Under the pieces are notes generated by a model that saw nothing but the letters and a program-made list of their open reading frames with translations, had not been told where the DNA came from and did no database searches. From assembly GCA_020636575.1 (NCBI GenBank), contig JACJXP010000001.1:1302001-1366000 (forward strand): DNA of 64,000 bases, given 5' to 3'. Origin of the DNA: Chitinophagales bacterium. Its GTDB lineage: Bacteria; Bacteroidota; Bacteroidia; Chitinophagales; Chitinophagaceae. Made by a program: the position numbers and the translations under genes. This document shows positions 8,115 to 17,125 of this stretch, piece by piece. How positions within the stretch are numbered: position 1 is the stretch's first letter; each line of letters begins with the position of its first letter.

Positions 8115-8826
8115 AGTTCTTATATTTTTTCTTTCTTTTGATCAGCTTCATTTTCATGATCCTTACATCTTCCAATGGCCGGTCCCGATCGGCTTTTCGG
8201 CTTGTTGGCACTGCAGCAATTTTATCAATAACCTCAATCCCGTTTACTACTTCTCCAAAAACCGTGTAACCTTGATCGAGATGTGGTGTACCACCAATGG
8301 TTTTATAAACTTCTCTAAGATTTGCCGGTATTTTTCTTTTCAGCCGGTATGTTTCCAGCGAATCCAGACCAGCATCTGTAAATACTTTCCCTTGTGTAAT
8401 ATAAAACTGGCTGCCGCTGCTTGCTTTTTCAGGATTTACATCATCACCCATCCTGGCTGCGGCTATTACTCCTTTTTTATGAAAAAGGGTAGTTCGAAAT
8501 TCTGCCGGAACTGTGTAACCGGGTCCGCCATTACCAAGAGGGATACCCGGGCCTGCATTTTTACTATTCGGGTCTCCGGCCTGTATCATAAAATGATTGA
8601 TCACCCGGTGAAATAATATGCTGTCAAAATACCCAACCTTTACCAGTTTCAAAAAATTGTCTCTGTGAAGCGGGGTTGAGTCAGATAGACGAATGACCAT
8701 GTCGCCCATAGTAGTCTGTATCAGCACATCTCTTTTTCTATCTTTCTTTGAAATGCTGCTGTCTTTTTGGCCAAAAACTGAAATAGCCAGGAAAAGCAAA
8801 AACAATAGGGAGTAACTTTTTTTCAT
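8113..8826 (-). CDS. Periplasmic cyclophilin-type peptidyl-prolyl isomerase
   Basis: A cyclophilin that catalyses cis-trans isomerisation of prolyl bonds, exported by an N-terminal signal peptide (MKKSYSLLFLLFLAISVFG-Q). The core runs from about residue 33: VLIQTTMGDMVIRLSDSTPLHRDNFLKLV, then the active-site segment FHRVINHFMIQAGDP with the catalytic-type Arg. GSQFYIT and GYTVFGEVVNGIEVIDKIA follow. The insertion DAGLDSLETYRLKRKIPANLREVYKTIGGTPHLD before GYTVFGEV is longer than in minimal cyclophilins and is seen in Bacteroidota homologues. The basic C-terminus KRKKKYKN is unusual but not diagnostic. The gene follows the 8840-9184 gene by 13 bases, so the two probably share a transcript. Confidence 0.92.
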   Translation of the reverse strand: MKKSYSLLFLLFLAISVFGQKDSSISKKDRKRDVLIQTTMGDMVIRLSDSTPLHRDNFLKLVKVGYFDSILFHRVINHFMIQAGDPNSKNAGPGIPLGNGGPGYTVPAEFRTTLFHKKGVIAAARMGDDVNPEKASSGSQFYITQGKVFTDAGLDSLETYRLKRKIPANLREVYKTIGGTPHLDQGYTVFGEVVNGIEVIDKIAAVPTSRKADRDRPLEDVRIMKMKLIKRKKKYKN

Positions 8827-8839
8827 ACAAGCTGTTTAA

Positions 8840-9184
8840 TTAAGAATGTTCTTCGAAATAAAGAAGTATATGATCTTTTAAAAAATTTTCCTGTTCTACC
8901 ATATTCATATCTGGCATGGTGCGTAACTGGCGAAAATGCGGCCATCCTTCTTCGTCAATCCTTTCCAGTTCAAAATAGCCACTTTGTGCAAGCAAACTGC
9001 ATGTGGCCACATGCATCAGGTCTTGTTTCTGTTCTTTGGTGAACTTCTCCCTTATCTGTCCAAACTCCTGTATGCCGATCAGGAAAAGAATTGCTTCCAT
9101 ATCCGGTTTTTTCCCAAACCTTTCAACCAGGGTTGCCTCCAATGCCCACCAGCGGGTCTGCAGGTCGTCTTGCATGTTTGCCAT
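8840..9184 (-). CDS. Conserved hypothetical protein, 114 residues
   Basis: A small cytoplasmic protein of unknown function, mostly helical by eye, with no signal or membrane segment. Recognisable conserved-looking stretches are LQTRWWALEATLVERFGKKPDMEAILFLIGIQE and EKFTKEQKQDLMHVATCSLLAQSGYFEL, typical of a Bacteroidota-restricted family without assigned function. The start is taken at MANMQDDL (9184); the longer frame begins seven residues earlier, and MQDDLQ is also possible. It lies upstream of the cyclophilin gene and diverges from the GNAT gene. Confidence 0.7.
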   Translation of the reverse strand: MANMQDDLQTRWWALEATLVERFGKKPDMEAILFLIGIQEFGQIREKFTKEQKQDLMHVATCSLLAQSGYFELERIDEEGWPHFRQLRTMPDMNMVEQENFLKDHILLYFEEHS

Positions 9185-9213
9185 TTGGCAAAGATAAAAT
9201 GACACTACATTTG
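9185..9213 (+). promoter_or_regulatory. Promoter of the GNAT gene, nearly leaderless
   Basis: TTG (9185-9187), 18 bp, then TACATTTG (9206-9213): both elements fit the Bacteroidota consensus with correct spacing. Transcription should start near 9219-9221, at or next to the ATG at 9221. It overlaps the start region of the divergent gene. Confidence 0.7.
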
Positions 9214-9220
9214 ATCTTAT

Positions 9221-9661
9221 ATGAAATGGGAAAAAGATGGCTATACGATAAGTACTGATAAATCAGGGTTGAATATTGCTTATATACATCAGTTTCTTTC
9301 AAAGACCTATTGGGCAGAGAATATTCCTGTTGAAACAGTTCAAAAAGCAATTGAAGGCTCTATTTGTTTTGGTGTTTATAGTGGGGATCAACAGGTCGGA
9401 TTTGCCCGGATCATTACAGACCAGGCCACTTTTGCATATCTGGCTGATGTGTTTATTGATGAAGGATTCCGTGTAAAAGGTCTTTCCAAATGGCTGATGG
9501 AAGTAATAATGGGTTACGAGGGTTTGCAGGGACTTCGTCGTTTCATGCTGGCTACCAAAGATGCACATGGCCTTTATGAACAATTCGGTTTTACGCTATT
9601 GACTTTTACAGAAAGATGGATGCATATACATAAGCCGGAAATATATAAGCAGCTACAGTAA
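9221..9661 (+). CDS. GNAT family N-acetyltransferase
   Basis: A 146-residue acetyltransferase of the GCN5-related fold, transferring acetyl from acetyl-CoA to an unknown amine. The central strands are SICFGVYSGDQQVGFARIITD and ATFAYLADVFIDEGFRVKGLSKWLMEVIMGY. The second carries the acetyl-CoA pyrophosphate loop in a divergent form (EGFRVKGLSKWL for the usual Q/RxxGxG/A). The C-terminal DAHGLYEQFGFTLL matches the family's AxxLYxKxGF motif. The same architecture is found in small standalone enzymes of Bacteroidota. Its own promoter places transcription start at the ATG. Confidence 0.85.
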   Translation: MKWEKDGYTISTDKSGLNIAYIHQFLSKTYWAENIPVETVQKAIEGSICFGVYSGDQQVGFARIITDQATFAYLADVFIDEGFRVKGLSKWLMEVIMGYEGLQGLRRFMLATKDAHGLYEQFGFTLLTFTERWMHIHKPEIYKQLQ

Positions 9662-9672
9662 AGCACTTCGTT

Positions 9673-9680
9673 TATCTTTG
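9673..9680 (+). promoter_or_regulatory. -7 element of serS
   Basis: TATCTTTG, an exact TAnnTTTG match, lies 20 bases before the serS ATG. No clear -33 TTG. Confidence 0.5.
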
Positions 9681-9699
9681 CCGAAAAATTTCAAAACAG

Positions 9700-11613
9700 A
9701 TGTTGCAGGTACAGCTATTACGTCAGGATCCGGATAGGGTTAAAAAGGGTTTAGCAGTTAAGAATTTTGCCGATGTTTCATTGGTAGATACTGTTCTTTC
9801 GTTAGATGAAGAAAGAAAAAAACTCCAGCTGGAGTTTGATAATAACCAGGCTAAGGTGAATAGCGCTTCTAAAGAGATAGGACAGCTGATGGCAAAAGGT
9901 TTAAAAGAGGAAGCGGAGGGAAAGAAAAAGGAAGTAGCTGCACTGAAAGAAACCTTGCAACCTATTTCTGAAAAGCTAACAGAAGTAGAAAAACAGTTGC
10001 AGGATGAGCTGGTAAAACTTCCCAATCTTCCTTCAGAATTGGTGCCGGCTGGTAAAACCCCTACTGATAATATTACTGTAAAAGAAGCTGGGGTAAAACC
10101 AAAATTGCCAGAAGGATCTGTTCCTCATTGGGAGCTGATCAAAAAATATGATATCGTAGATTTTGAAACCGGGGCCAGGATCACTGGAAGCGGATTCCCA
10201 TTATATAAAGGAAAGGGTGCCAAATTACAAAGAGCATTAGTGCAATATTTTCTCGATTATAATATTGCTGCAGGCTATACAGAATATCTGCCACCGTTTA
10301 TGGTGAATGAAGCTACAGCTTACGGTACAGGGCAGTTACCTGATAAGGAAGGCCAGATGTATTATATGCCGGCTGATAATTTTTATATGATCCCTACAGC
10401 TGAGGTACCGGTAACCAATATTTACCGGGACGAAATTTTGAAAGAAGCTGAACTGCCGGTAAAGATGACGGCTTATTCTCCCTGTTTCAGAAGAGAAGCC
10501 GGAAGTTTTGGAAAAGATGTAAGAGGGTTGAACCGTGTACACCAGTTTGAAAAAGTTGAAGTTGTTCAATTAGTTCATCCTGAAAAGAGTTATGATGCAC
10601 TGAATGAAATGGTCAGTCATGTGGAGGGGTTATTGAATACACTGGAATTACCTTATAGAATTCTGCGACTTTGCGGAGGTGATATGAGTTTTGCTTCAGC
10701 GCTTACTTATGATTTTGAAGTATATAGTGCAGCGCAGGAGAAATGGCTTGAGGTAAGCTCTGTTTCTAATTTTGAAGCCTTTCAAACCAACCGGATGAAG
10801 ATCCGTTTCAAAGATGAAAAGGGAAAACCTCAGTTGGTTCATTCATTGAACGGAAGCTCATTAGCATTGCCGCGGATATTGGCATGTATATTAGAGAATA
10901 ATCAAACTGAAGACGGAATAGAAATTCCCAAAATTTTGTGGAAGTATTCTGGTTTCAAAAAGTTAATAAATAAAAATCTTTATAAGACAATTTTCCATGA
11001 CTATTTAGTTAAGTATTCGTATATAAACGAGAACGTAAACAAGTTAGTTATTGGAACTTTTCCTAGTGTTTTAGTGAAAAAAGCATTTATTAAAGAAACA
11101 GAGGCTGATATTGATTTTTACTATGGAAGTAGGGAGAATAGTTTTTGGAAAGATATAGCCCAAGTTTTTTCATATGATTTCAGCTTCCTTAATTCTGACA
11201 TTGCAATTCAACAGATAATTAACTTTCTGAGAGAAAATAAAATTGGGATAACAGATATTTACAAAGAGTGTAAATCAATTGGAAAAGCTAGTGATAAAGA
11301 TCTTGAGGATGTAGTAATTAATAAGGATATTATTTCTTTAATTGAGAATCAGAAAACGATAAGGGTAATTTATTTTACAAGCCAATTAGCTAAAAATGCT
11401 ACAATCAAGATGTTGAATGCAGAGTCAAAAATTAAACAGTTTAAAAAAGATGGAGACAAGAGAGTGCAACATTTTTATTTTATAGAAAAAAGTAACGTTA
11501 AGCGGGAAGTTAAATTCATAACATTACCTTCTCCATCAAGAAACTCTAATAGACGTATAACATCCGATATGCGGATAAGCTTTTATAGAAATTATTTTAT
11601 ATCAAATCCCTAA
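9700..11613 (+). CDS. serS: Seryl-tRNA synthetase fused to a C-terminal uracil-DNA-glycosylase-like domain
   Basis: Residues 1-424 are a complete class II seryl-tRNA synthetase. They comprise the N-terminal coiled-coil arm (about 28-105), motif 1 (GFPLYKGKGAKLQRALVQYF), motif 2 (FRREAGSFGKDVRGLNRVHQFEKVE) and motif 3 (LNGSSLALPRILACILENNQ). The normal family end is IPKILWKYSGF near residue 419. The frame then continues without a stop for about 213 residues in clearly more AT-rich DNA (10972-11613). This extension shows VIGTFPS (450-456), FYYGSRENSFW (473-483) and IGITDIYKECKSIG (515-528), a pattern of the uracil-DNA-glycosylase superfamily (Mug/hypoxanthine glycosylase type). No in-frame ATG occurs before the late KMLNAE, so it is most likely translated as a fusion. 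The fold call is by motif only. Confidence 0.88.
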   Translation: MLQVQLLRQDPDRVKKGLAVKNFADVSLVDTVLSLDEERKKLQLEFDNNQAKVNSASKEIGQLMAKGLKEEAEGKKKEVAALKETLQPISEKLTEVEKQLQDELVKLPNLPSELVPAGKTPTDNITVKEAGVKPKLPEGSVPHWELIKKYDIVDFETGARITGSGFPLYKGKGAKLQRALVQYFLDYNIAAGYTEYLPPFMVNEATAYGTGQLPDKEGQMYYMPADNFYMIPTAEVPVTNIYRDEILKEAELPVKMTAYSPCFRREAGSFGKDVRGLNRVHQFEKVEVVQLVHPEKSYDALNEMVSHVEGLLNTLELPYRILRLCGGDMSFASALTYDFEVYSAAQEKWLEVSSVSNFEAFQTNRMKIRFKDEKGKPQLVHSLNGSSLALPRILACILENNQTEDGIEIPKILWKYSGFKKLINKNLYKTIFHDYLVKYSYINENVNKLVIGTFPSVLVKKAFIKETEADIDFYYGSRENSFWKDIAQVFSYDFSFLNSDIAIQQIINFLRENKIGITDIYKECKSIGKASDKDLEDVVINKDIISLIENQKTIRVIYFTSQLAKNATIKMLNAESKIKQFKKDGDKRVQHFYFIEKSNVKREVKFITLPSPSRNSNRRITSDMRISFYRNYFISNP

Positions 11614-11651
11614 AAAATAAGGGGGTTGTTAAGTTCTTCAACTTTAAAAGA

Positions 11652-12692
11652 TTATTGTAGGGCTTTTACTCTTCTGTTCATTACCAGGAACCATAAAGGC
11701 GGAAACAGGGATAGGATCATCATGCCCGGGTATCCTGTTGGCATCTGGGGTGAATCCTCATGGTGGCGCAACACCTGGTACTTCCGGCTGGCAAGATAAT
11801 GATGATCAGAGTGTCGGCTCAATTCAAAAAGCATCAGTCTTCCGGTAATATGATCACTGTTCCAGCTATGTACAGGCATGGTCCTCTCATATTTTCCATC
11901 ATTTAATGATTTTCTTTGTAGCCCATAGTGTTCTATATAATTTACTGTTTCCAGCAATAAGATCCCGATCATGGCAGCAGCCAGGTAATACAACAGGACA
12001 AGCCATCCACAAATAAAAAAGATAGCTGCTAAAAAACTTAATTGGATAATAGTGAACCGGATCATTTCATTCCTGATGGATAGAACCGGGTATCCTTTCT
12101 TTTGAGTATCTTTTTTAGCGATTCGCCATGCACTTAAATAACTAAGGATGATCGTACGGAAATAAAAACTATAGATCATTTCGCCGTAGCGGGCACTACT
12201 GGGATCTTCAGGCGTAGCTACTCTTTTATGATGCCCTTTGTTATGTTCAATAAAAAAATGCATGTATTGTGAAGTGAGCAATAACATCTTGGCCAATGTT
12301 TGTTCAAATTTATTGGAACGATGTCCCAGTTCATGACCAACATTGATCCCAAATACGCCACATAATAGACCCATAACCCAAATGCGGCCAGTGATATCAA
12401 TCCAGCTCATTTCATCATACATCATCACATATAGAAACCGGGCTAATGCAGTATACTGGCACATCACGACGAGATATAATAGGAGATCATAGAACCTTTC
12501 TTTCTTTGCTACTTCTTCTTCGGCCGCACTTAGATTCCGTGGATCTGGTTTAATGAATAATTCGAAAAGAGGAATAATGATCCATGCATAAACCAATGGC
12601 ATCCATACCTGCCAGCCGGTGACGCTGAATGAACGGAAGGCACCCACATATATAATGAATGGAGAGAGGTATTTAAAGGCCCTTATCCGCAT
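11652..12692 (-). CDS. alkB: Alkane 1-monooxygenase / AlkB-type membrane di-iron hydroxylase
   Basis: A 346-residue integral membrane di-iron enzyme. All histidine boxes of the AlkB family are present in order: HELGHR, EHNKGHHKR, the AlkB-specific NYIEHYGLQR, and LFELSRHSDHH. Hydrophobic segments flank the boxes (for example LLLYLVVMCQYTALARFLYVMMY and IIQLSFLAAIFFICGWLVLLYYLAAAMIGILLL). AlkB hydroxylates the terminal carbon of medium-chain alkanes using rubredoxin electrons. The exact substrate is not determined, and related enzymes act on other hydrocarbons or lipids. No rubredoxin gene is adjacent. The NYxEHYGL motif distinguishes it from plain fatty-acid desaturases. Confidence 0.9.
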   Translation of the reverse strand: MRIRAFKYLSPFIIYVGAFRSFSVTGWQVWMPLVYAWIIIPLFELFIKPDPRNLSAAEEEVAKKERFYDLLLYLVVMCQYTALARFLYVMMYDEMSWIDITGRIWVMGLLCGVFGINVGHELGHRSNKFEQTLAKMLLLTSQYMHFFIEHNKGHHKRVATPEDPSSARYGEMIYSFYFRTIILSYLSAWRIAKKDTQKKGYPVLSIRNEMIRFTIIQLSFLAAIFFICGWLVLLYYLAAAMIGILLLETVNYIEHYGLQRKSLNDGKYERTMPVHSWNSDHITGRLMLFELSRHSDHHYLASRKYQVLRHHEDSPQMPTGYPGMMILSLFPPLWFLVMNRRVKALQ

Positions 12693-12815
12693 AATTTTAA
12701 CATTATGAGTTTTAAATATAAAAATAACTCGTTTTTTCCGGCGTTAGTTTTGATTAATACCAGGATATCTTAAACTTCAGCCTTTGTTAAAGGTCTGAAA
12801 TAAAATTCCGTATAC

Positions 12816-14261
12816 ATGTCCCTGTCAAATCAGCTTAAAAATCAGCACCTGATGTGGAGGGCAGGCTTTGGCCCTGCTGTGGAACAATTGGGCGATCTGT
12901 CTAAATACTCTCCGGAACAAATTTATAAGGCACTGGCAAAATCTTCTTCCAAAAAGACTGAATATATCAACGTTGCTGATAATTACCTGAATGGCCTTGT
13001 AATGGGAATAGGTGAGGTGGGCAAACAACAAACAAGAAAACTGGATGAAGAGCAGCGAAAAATGGTAAGGCAAAAAAGCAGGGATGCGGTTAAAAATCTG
13101 AATACATACTGGATGTATGAAATGGTAAATTCTGCTGCCCAGCTCAAAGAAAAAATGTCTTTGTTCTGGCATAATCATTTTGCCTGCCGCAATTTGAATA
13201 TTTTTTACCAGCAGGAACTGCTATACATTGTACGCCGGAATGCCCTTGGAAACTTTGGAACCATGTTGAAGGATGTGTCCAGGTCTGCGGCCATGCTTAA
13301 TTTTCTCAATAACCAGCAAAATCGTAAGGATCATCCCAATGAAAATTTTGCAAGGGAAGTAATGGAGCTTTTTACAATGGGCCGGGGAAATTATACCGAA
13401 ACAGATATCAAAGAAGCGGCAAGGGCCTTTACAGGGTGGGGCTCCAATGCAAAAGGTGAGTTTGTTTTCCGCAGGTTTCAACATGATTATGGAAGCAAGA
13501 CTGTTTTAGGCCGGACTGGAAATTTTGATGGTGAAGATGTGTTGAATATTCTTTTGGAAGAAAGACAAACTTCATACTATATCACCTGGAAAATTTATAA
13601 ATACCTGGTGAACGAAGATGCAGATATTGAAAAGGTCAGCTGGTTGGCAGATCGTTTTTACGACAATGACTACGATATTTCAAAACTCCTCGATGACATT
13701 TTTATCAGTGATTGGTTTTATGACAAAAAAAATATCGGCGCTAAAATAAAATCACCGGTTGAGTTGTTGATAGGTATACGCCGCATACTGCCTATGCGAT
13801 TGGAAAATGAAGAAGCATTATTAGTATTACAGCGATTACTCGGACAATTATTATTCTACCCGCCTAACGTAGCAGGCTGGCCCGGTGGAAAAGCATGGAT
13901 CGACAGTTCTTCATTGATGTTGCGGATGCGGATCCCTCAATTGATCAATGATATGGATGAAATGAATGTGCAACCCAAAGATGATGATGATACCATGATG
14001 GGAATGAAAAATACCCGCATGATACAGGGAATGGGAAAAAAAGTGATCAATGCTGATGTAGACTGGAAGGAATATACAAAATTCTACGAGTCTGTTCCAC
14101 GGGAGTCATTGGCAAATACAATATCAGGTATTTTGTTACAAACCGATAAGGCGGTAAGTGAAGACCTGATTAAAAGATATACTGACCAGAGTGGGAGGGA
14201 AAGTTTTATTAAGTCTGCCACATTGCAGATCATGAGTACACCTGAATACCAGTTGTGTTAA
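12816..14261 (+). CDS. DUF1800 family protein
   Basis: A 481-residue protein of the DUF1800 family, function unknown. Family-type blocks are HLMWRAGFGP near the N-terminus, MSLFWHNHFA, NENFAREVMELFTMGRGNYTETDIKEAARAFTGW, FDGEDVLNILLE, KSPVELLIGIRRIL and FYPPNVAGWPGGKAWID. No signal peptide is evident, although many homologues are exported. The next gene (DUF1501) follows after 10 bases; the DUF1800-DUF1501 pair is a very common two-gene unit in bacteria, and the two products presumably act together. The pair's biochemical role is not established. Confidence 0.9.
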   Translation: MSLSNQLKNQHLMWRAGFGPAVEQLGDLSKYSPEQIYKALAKSSSKKTEYINVADNYLNGLVMGIGEVGKQQTRKLDEEQRKMVRQKSRDAVKNLNTYWMYEMVNSAAQLKEKMSLFWHNHFACRNLNIFYQQELLYIVRRNALGNFGTMLKDVSRSAAMLNFLNNQQNRKDHPNENFAREVMELFTMGRGNYTETDIKEAARAFTGWGSNAKGEFVFRRFQHDYGSKTVLGRTGNFDGEDVLNILLEERQTSYYITWKIYKYLVNEDADIEKVSWLADRFYDNDYDISKLLDDIFISDWFYDKKNIGAKIKSPVELLIGIRRILPMRLENEEALLVLQRLLGQLLFYPPNVAGWPGGKAWIDSSSLMLRMRIPQLINDMDEMNVQPKDDDDTMMGMKNTRMIQGMGKKVINADVDWKEYTKFYESVPRESLANTISGILLQTDKAVSEDLIKRYTDQSGRESFIKSATLQIMSTPEYQLC

Positions 14262-14271
14262 AAGAATTTTT

Positions 14272-15471
14272 ATGCTGATCAAAAGAAAAGAGTTCATACA
14301 GGTTGGGTCGCTGGCTACTGCTTCGGTATTAGTGCCTAAGTTTCTGAAAGCATTTGAAACGCCATTGCCGGTACCAAAGGGAAATAAGGTTGTGGTAGTA
14401 CTGCAGCTAAGCGGCGGTAATGATGGTTTGAATACAGTGATACCTTATAGAAATGATCTGTATTATAAAGCAAGGCCCAGGTTGGGTATAGAAAGAGGAA
14501 ATGCTTTATCACTAACTGATGAAACCGGGCTGCATCCTTCTTTGACAGGATTCAAAGAATTATTTGATGATGGAAGTCTTTCCATTTTAAATAATGTGGG
14601 TTATCCTAACCCGGATCGTTCACATTTCAGAAGTATGGATATATGGCATGCTGCCAGCCAGAGTAATGAATACTGGACAACGGGATGGTTGGGCCGCTAC
14701 CTTGATGCTCAATGTAGTGGATGCGATAAGCCAACCCAGGCGCTGGAACTGGACGATGTGCTAAGTCTTGCCTTAAAAGGAGAAGAGCTGAGGGGGATAG
14801 CTATGAAGGATCCAAGGCGTTTATTTGGAACAGCCAATGAAAAATTCTTCCGTGAAGTAATGAAGGAGCATCAAAAGCAAGATGATGAACGGCCTGTAGA
14901 ATATCTGTATAAAACAATGGCAGAAACTTTATCGTCAGCTGATTATATTTTTAAGCAGAGCCGTTTACATCCAACCAATGCTACATATCCACAGACAGGC
15001 CTTGGTAATAGTTTAAAAACGATCGCATCGCTCATTTTCTCCGACATAAATACCCGGGTTTACTATGTATCCCTGGGAAGTTTTGACACACATGTTAACC
15101 AGGGCCCACAACAACAAAGGCTGTTTACGGAAATGAATGATGCTGTTTCAGCCTTTGTAAAAGATCTAAAACAGCAGGGAAAGTTTGACGATGTATTGTT
15201 GTTTACCTTTTCTGAATTTGGCAGAAGGGTGCAGCAAAATGCCAGCGGGGGTACCGATCATGGAACGGCTAACAATATGTTTTTTATCAGCGGAGGATTA
15301 AAACAAAAAGGCGTTCTGAATGCAATGCCCGATCTGTCAGATCTTACGGAAGATGATCTTAAGCACCAGGTAGATTTTAAAAGTGTGTATGCCACCATTT
15401 TAAATAAGTGGCTTGAGGCTGATGATAAATCGATCTTGAAAAAAGACTACCAGCACTTAAGTTTTATTTAA
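14272..15471 (+). CDS. DUF1501 family exported protein
   Basis: A 399-residue member of DUF1501, which has an alkaline-phosphatase/sulfatase-like fold but no proven activity. The N-terminus MLIKRKEFIQVGSLATASVLVPKFLKAF looks like a Tat-type or lipid-free export signal, with a K/R pair and a short hydrophobic core. Family blocks are VVVLQLSGGNDGLNTVIPY, GLHPSLTGFKELFDDGSLSILNNVGYPNPDRSHFRSMDIWH, FDTHVNQGPQQQRLF and FTFSEFGRRVQQNASGGTDHGTANNMFFI. Together with the upstream DUF1800 gene it forms a two-gene operon. Its 3' end overlaps the convergent transporter gene by 8 bases. Confidence 0.9.
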   Translation: MLIKRKEFIQVGSLATASVLVPKFLKAFETPLPVPKGNKVVVVLQLSGGNDGLNTVIPYRNDLYYKARPRLGIERGNALSLTDETGLHPSLTGFKELFDDGSLSILNNVGYPNPDRSHFRSMDIWHAASQSNEYWTTGWLGRYLDAQCSGCDKPTQALELDDVLSLALKGEELRGIAMKDPRRLFGTANEKFFREVMKEHQKQDDERPVEYLYKTMAETLSSADYIFKQSRLHPTNATYPQTGLGNSLKTIASLIFSDINTRVYYVSLGSFDTHVNQGPQQQRLFTEMNDAVSAFVKDLKQQGKFDDVLLFTFSEFGRRVQQNASGGTDHGTANNMFFISGGLKQKGVLNAMPDLSDLTEDDLKHQVDFKSVYATILNKWLEADDKSILKKDYQHLSFI

Positions 15472-17050
15472 CCCCTTTTTCTTTCATTACTTTATTTAAC
15501 CACCTGAGCATGGCAAAGAGTAACAAGAATGCTACAAATGCCAATGCAAAATTTACCAGGAAAAACTTGGACTTATCTTCATAGCCTTCCCACATACCAG
15601 AAAGTATTCCTGATAATTTATTTCCGATAGAAGTGGAGAGGAACCATCCTCCCATTAATAATGATGTTAACCGGGGTGGACTTAGTTTCGAGACAAGTGA
15701 TAAACCCATTGGGGAAAGGCATAATTCACCGATGGTAATTATCCCATAAGTACCAAACAGCCACCAGTTAGATGCTTTTTCAGAATCAACATTGGCAGAT
15801 TTAACCGCCGCCACCATTACCAATGCAGATAAGCCTGTGATCAAAAGACCAAGAACAATTTTGGCCGGGGTGCTTGGTTCTTTTCCCCGTCGCCTTAAAA
15901 ATCCCCAGAAGCCAACGAGGATGGGGGTTAATACAATTACCCAAAATGGATTAATAGATTGGTAGAGTTCTGTTGAATATAACTTAAGGTTTTTCCCTTG
16001 CTCCGGAATTTTATCTGCTGATAAATTTTCAAAGTAACTATCAGGTGCTGCAGCGTCATAAGTAAGATTCTGCGTAAGATTTACTGCATCAAATGTTTTT
16101 TCCATCAACCTGCTGTCAATGTTTCGGTCGGTATAATCTTTTGCCCAGATTGTAAGCGCATCACCATTCTGATGAAAGATTGCCCAAAAGACTACTACAG
16201 CAGCAAATACTGCCAATAAGGCTCCGACAGGTCTTTTATCTTCTGCGCTGGCCCTGAACCACAATGAAGCGTAAAAAACAACGACAGGAATACTACCGAT
16301 CAGAAATGCATCTGTTCCATCACTGCCAAATATATTGCCTGGTATAAACCAACCTAAAATTGCAAATCCGAAAACAGGTAGCAGTACTAACGTAAATATT
16401 TTCTTCAATGGCAGATCTTCTTTCTGTACTGGCTTTAAAACGTCAACTTCTTTTACATGCTTCATACCTCGTAAGAACCATACTAAACCGATGAGCATCC
16501 CAACACCTGCAGCAGCAAAGGCATAACCCCAGCCATAATTGTTGCGCATATACGCAGCAACAAAATTGCAGACAAAGGCACCGATATTGATACCCATATA
16601 GAAAATATTATAGCCCGCATCTTTCTTGTCTTTGTATTCGGGTTTGTTATACAAGTTCCCCACCAGTGTTGATATATTGGGTTTAAAGAAACCATTACCT
16701 ACAATGATCAAAAGAAGTGAAATATAAAAAACGGTCTCACCTGGCAGCGCCATACCCAAATAGCCTGCTGCCATCAGGAGGGCACCGATGATAATACTTC
16801 TTCGATATCCTAAAATTCTATCTGCCAGTAAACCACCGATAAACGGCGTTAAATAAACCAATCCGAGATAGGTGCCATATATGTCGGATTTTTGTGTAGC
16901 AGAAAAGCCCATACCTCCATTTTGGGTACTGTCGATCATGTACAAAGAAAAGATCCCAAGCATAAGGTAATAACCAAAGCGTTCCCACATTTCTGTAAAA
17001 AATAAAACATAAAGACCCCTTGGGTGTGAAACAGAACGATTGTTTTCCAT
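15464..17050 (-). CDS. Proton-dependent oligopeptide transporter (POT/PTR family), copy 1
   Basis: A 528-residue inner membrane MFS transporter of the POT family, importing di- and tripeptides with protons. Family signatures are GLYVLFFTEMWERFGYYLMLGIFSLY at the first helix (carrying the ExxERF proton-coupling motif as EMWERF), FIGGLLADRILGYRRSI and NIFYMGINIGAFVCNFVAAYMRN. About 14 hydrophobic segments fit the long POT form with an extra insertion near residues 300-360. It is a diverged duplicate of the gene at 17126-18775, which shares the same motifs almost residue for residue. A terminator at 17086-17108 separates the two, so they are expressed independently. Confidence 0.93.
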   Translation of the reverse strand: MENNRSVSHPRGLYVLFFTEMWERFGYYLMLGIFSLYMIDSTQNGGMGFSATQKSDIYGTYLGLVYLTPFIGGLLADRILGYRRSIIIGALLMAAGYLGMALPGETVFYISLLLIIVGNGFFKPNISTLVGNLYNKPEYKDKKDAGYNIFYMGINIGAFVCNFVAAYMRNNYGWGYAFAAAGVGMLIGLVWFLRGMKHVKEVDVLKPVQKEDLPLKKIFTLVLLPVFGFAILGWFIPGNIFGSDGTDAFLIGSIPVVVFYASLWFRASAEDKRPVGALLAVFAAVVVFWAIFHQNGDALTIWAKDYTDRNIDSRLMEKTFDAVNLTQNLTYDAAAPDSYFENLSADKIPEQGKNLKLYSTELYQSINPFWVIVLTPILVGFWGFLRRRGKEPSTPAKIVLGLLITGLSALVMVAAVKSANVDSEKASNWWLFGTYGIITIGELCLSPMGLSLVSKLSPPRLTSLLMGGWFLSTSIGNKLSGILSGMWEGYEDKSKFFLVNFALAFVAFLLLFAMLRWLNKVMKEKGVK

Positions 17051-17080
17051 TATGAATGGTTTGTTGATGAATGAAAATAA

Positions 17081-17108
17081 AGAAAAAAGTGGCTTTATCA
17101 GCCACTTT
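17081..17108 (-). terminator. Terminator of the second POT transporter gene
   Basis: On the minus strand a 9-bp stem AAAGTGGCT/AGCCACTTT (17086-17094/17100-17108) with a 5-base loop is followed by a T-rich run, 18 bases after the stop codon at 17126. Confidence 0.8.
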
Positions 17109-17125
17109 ATGACGATTGGAATTCT

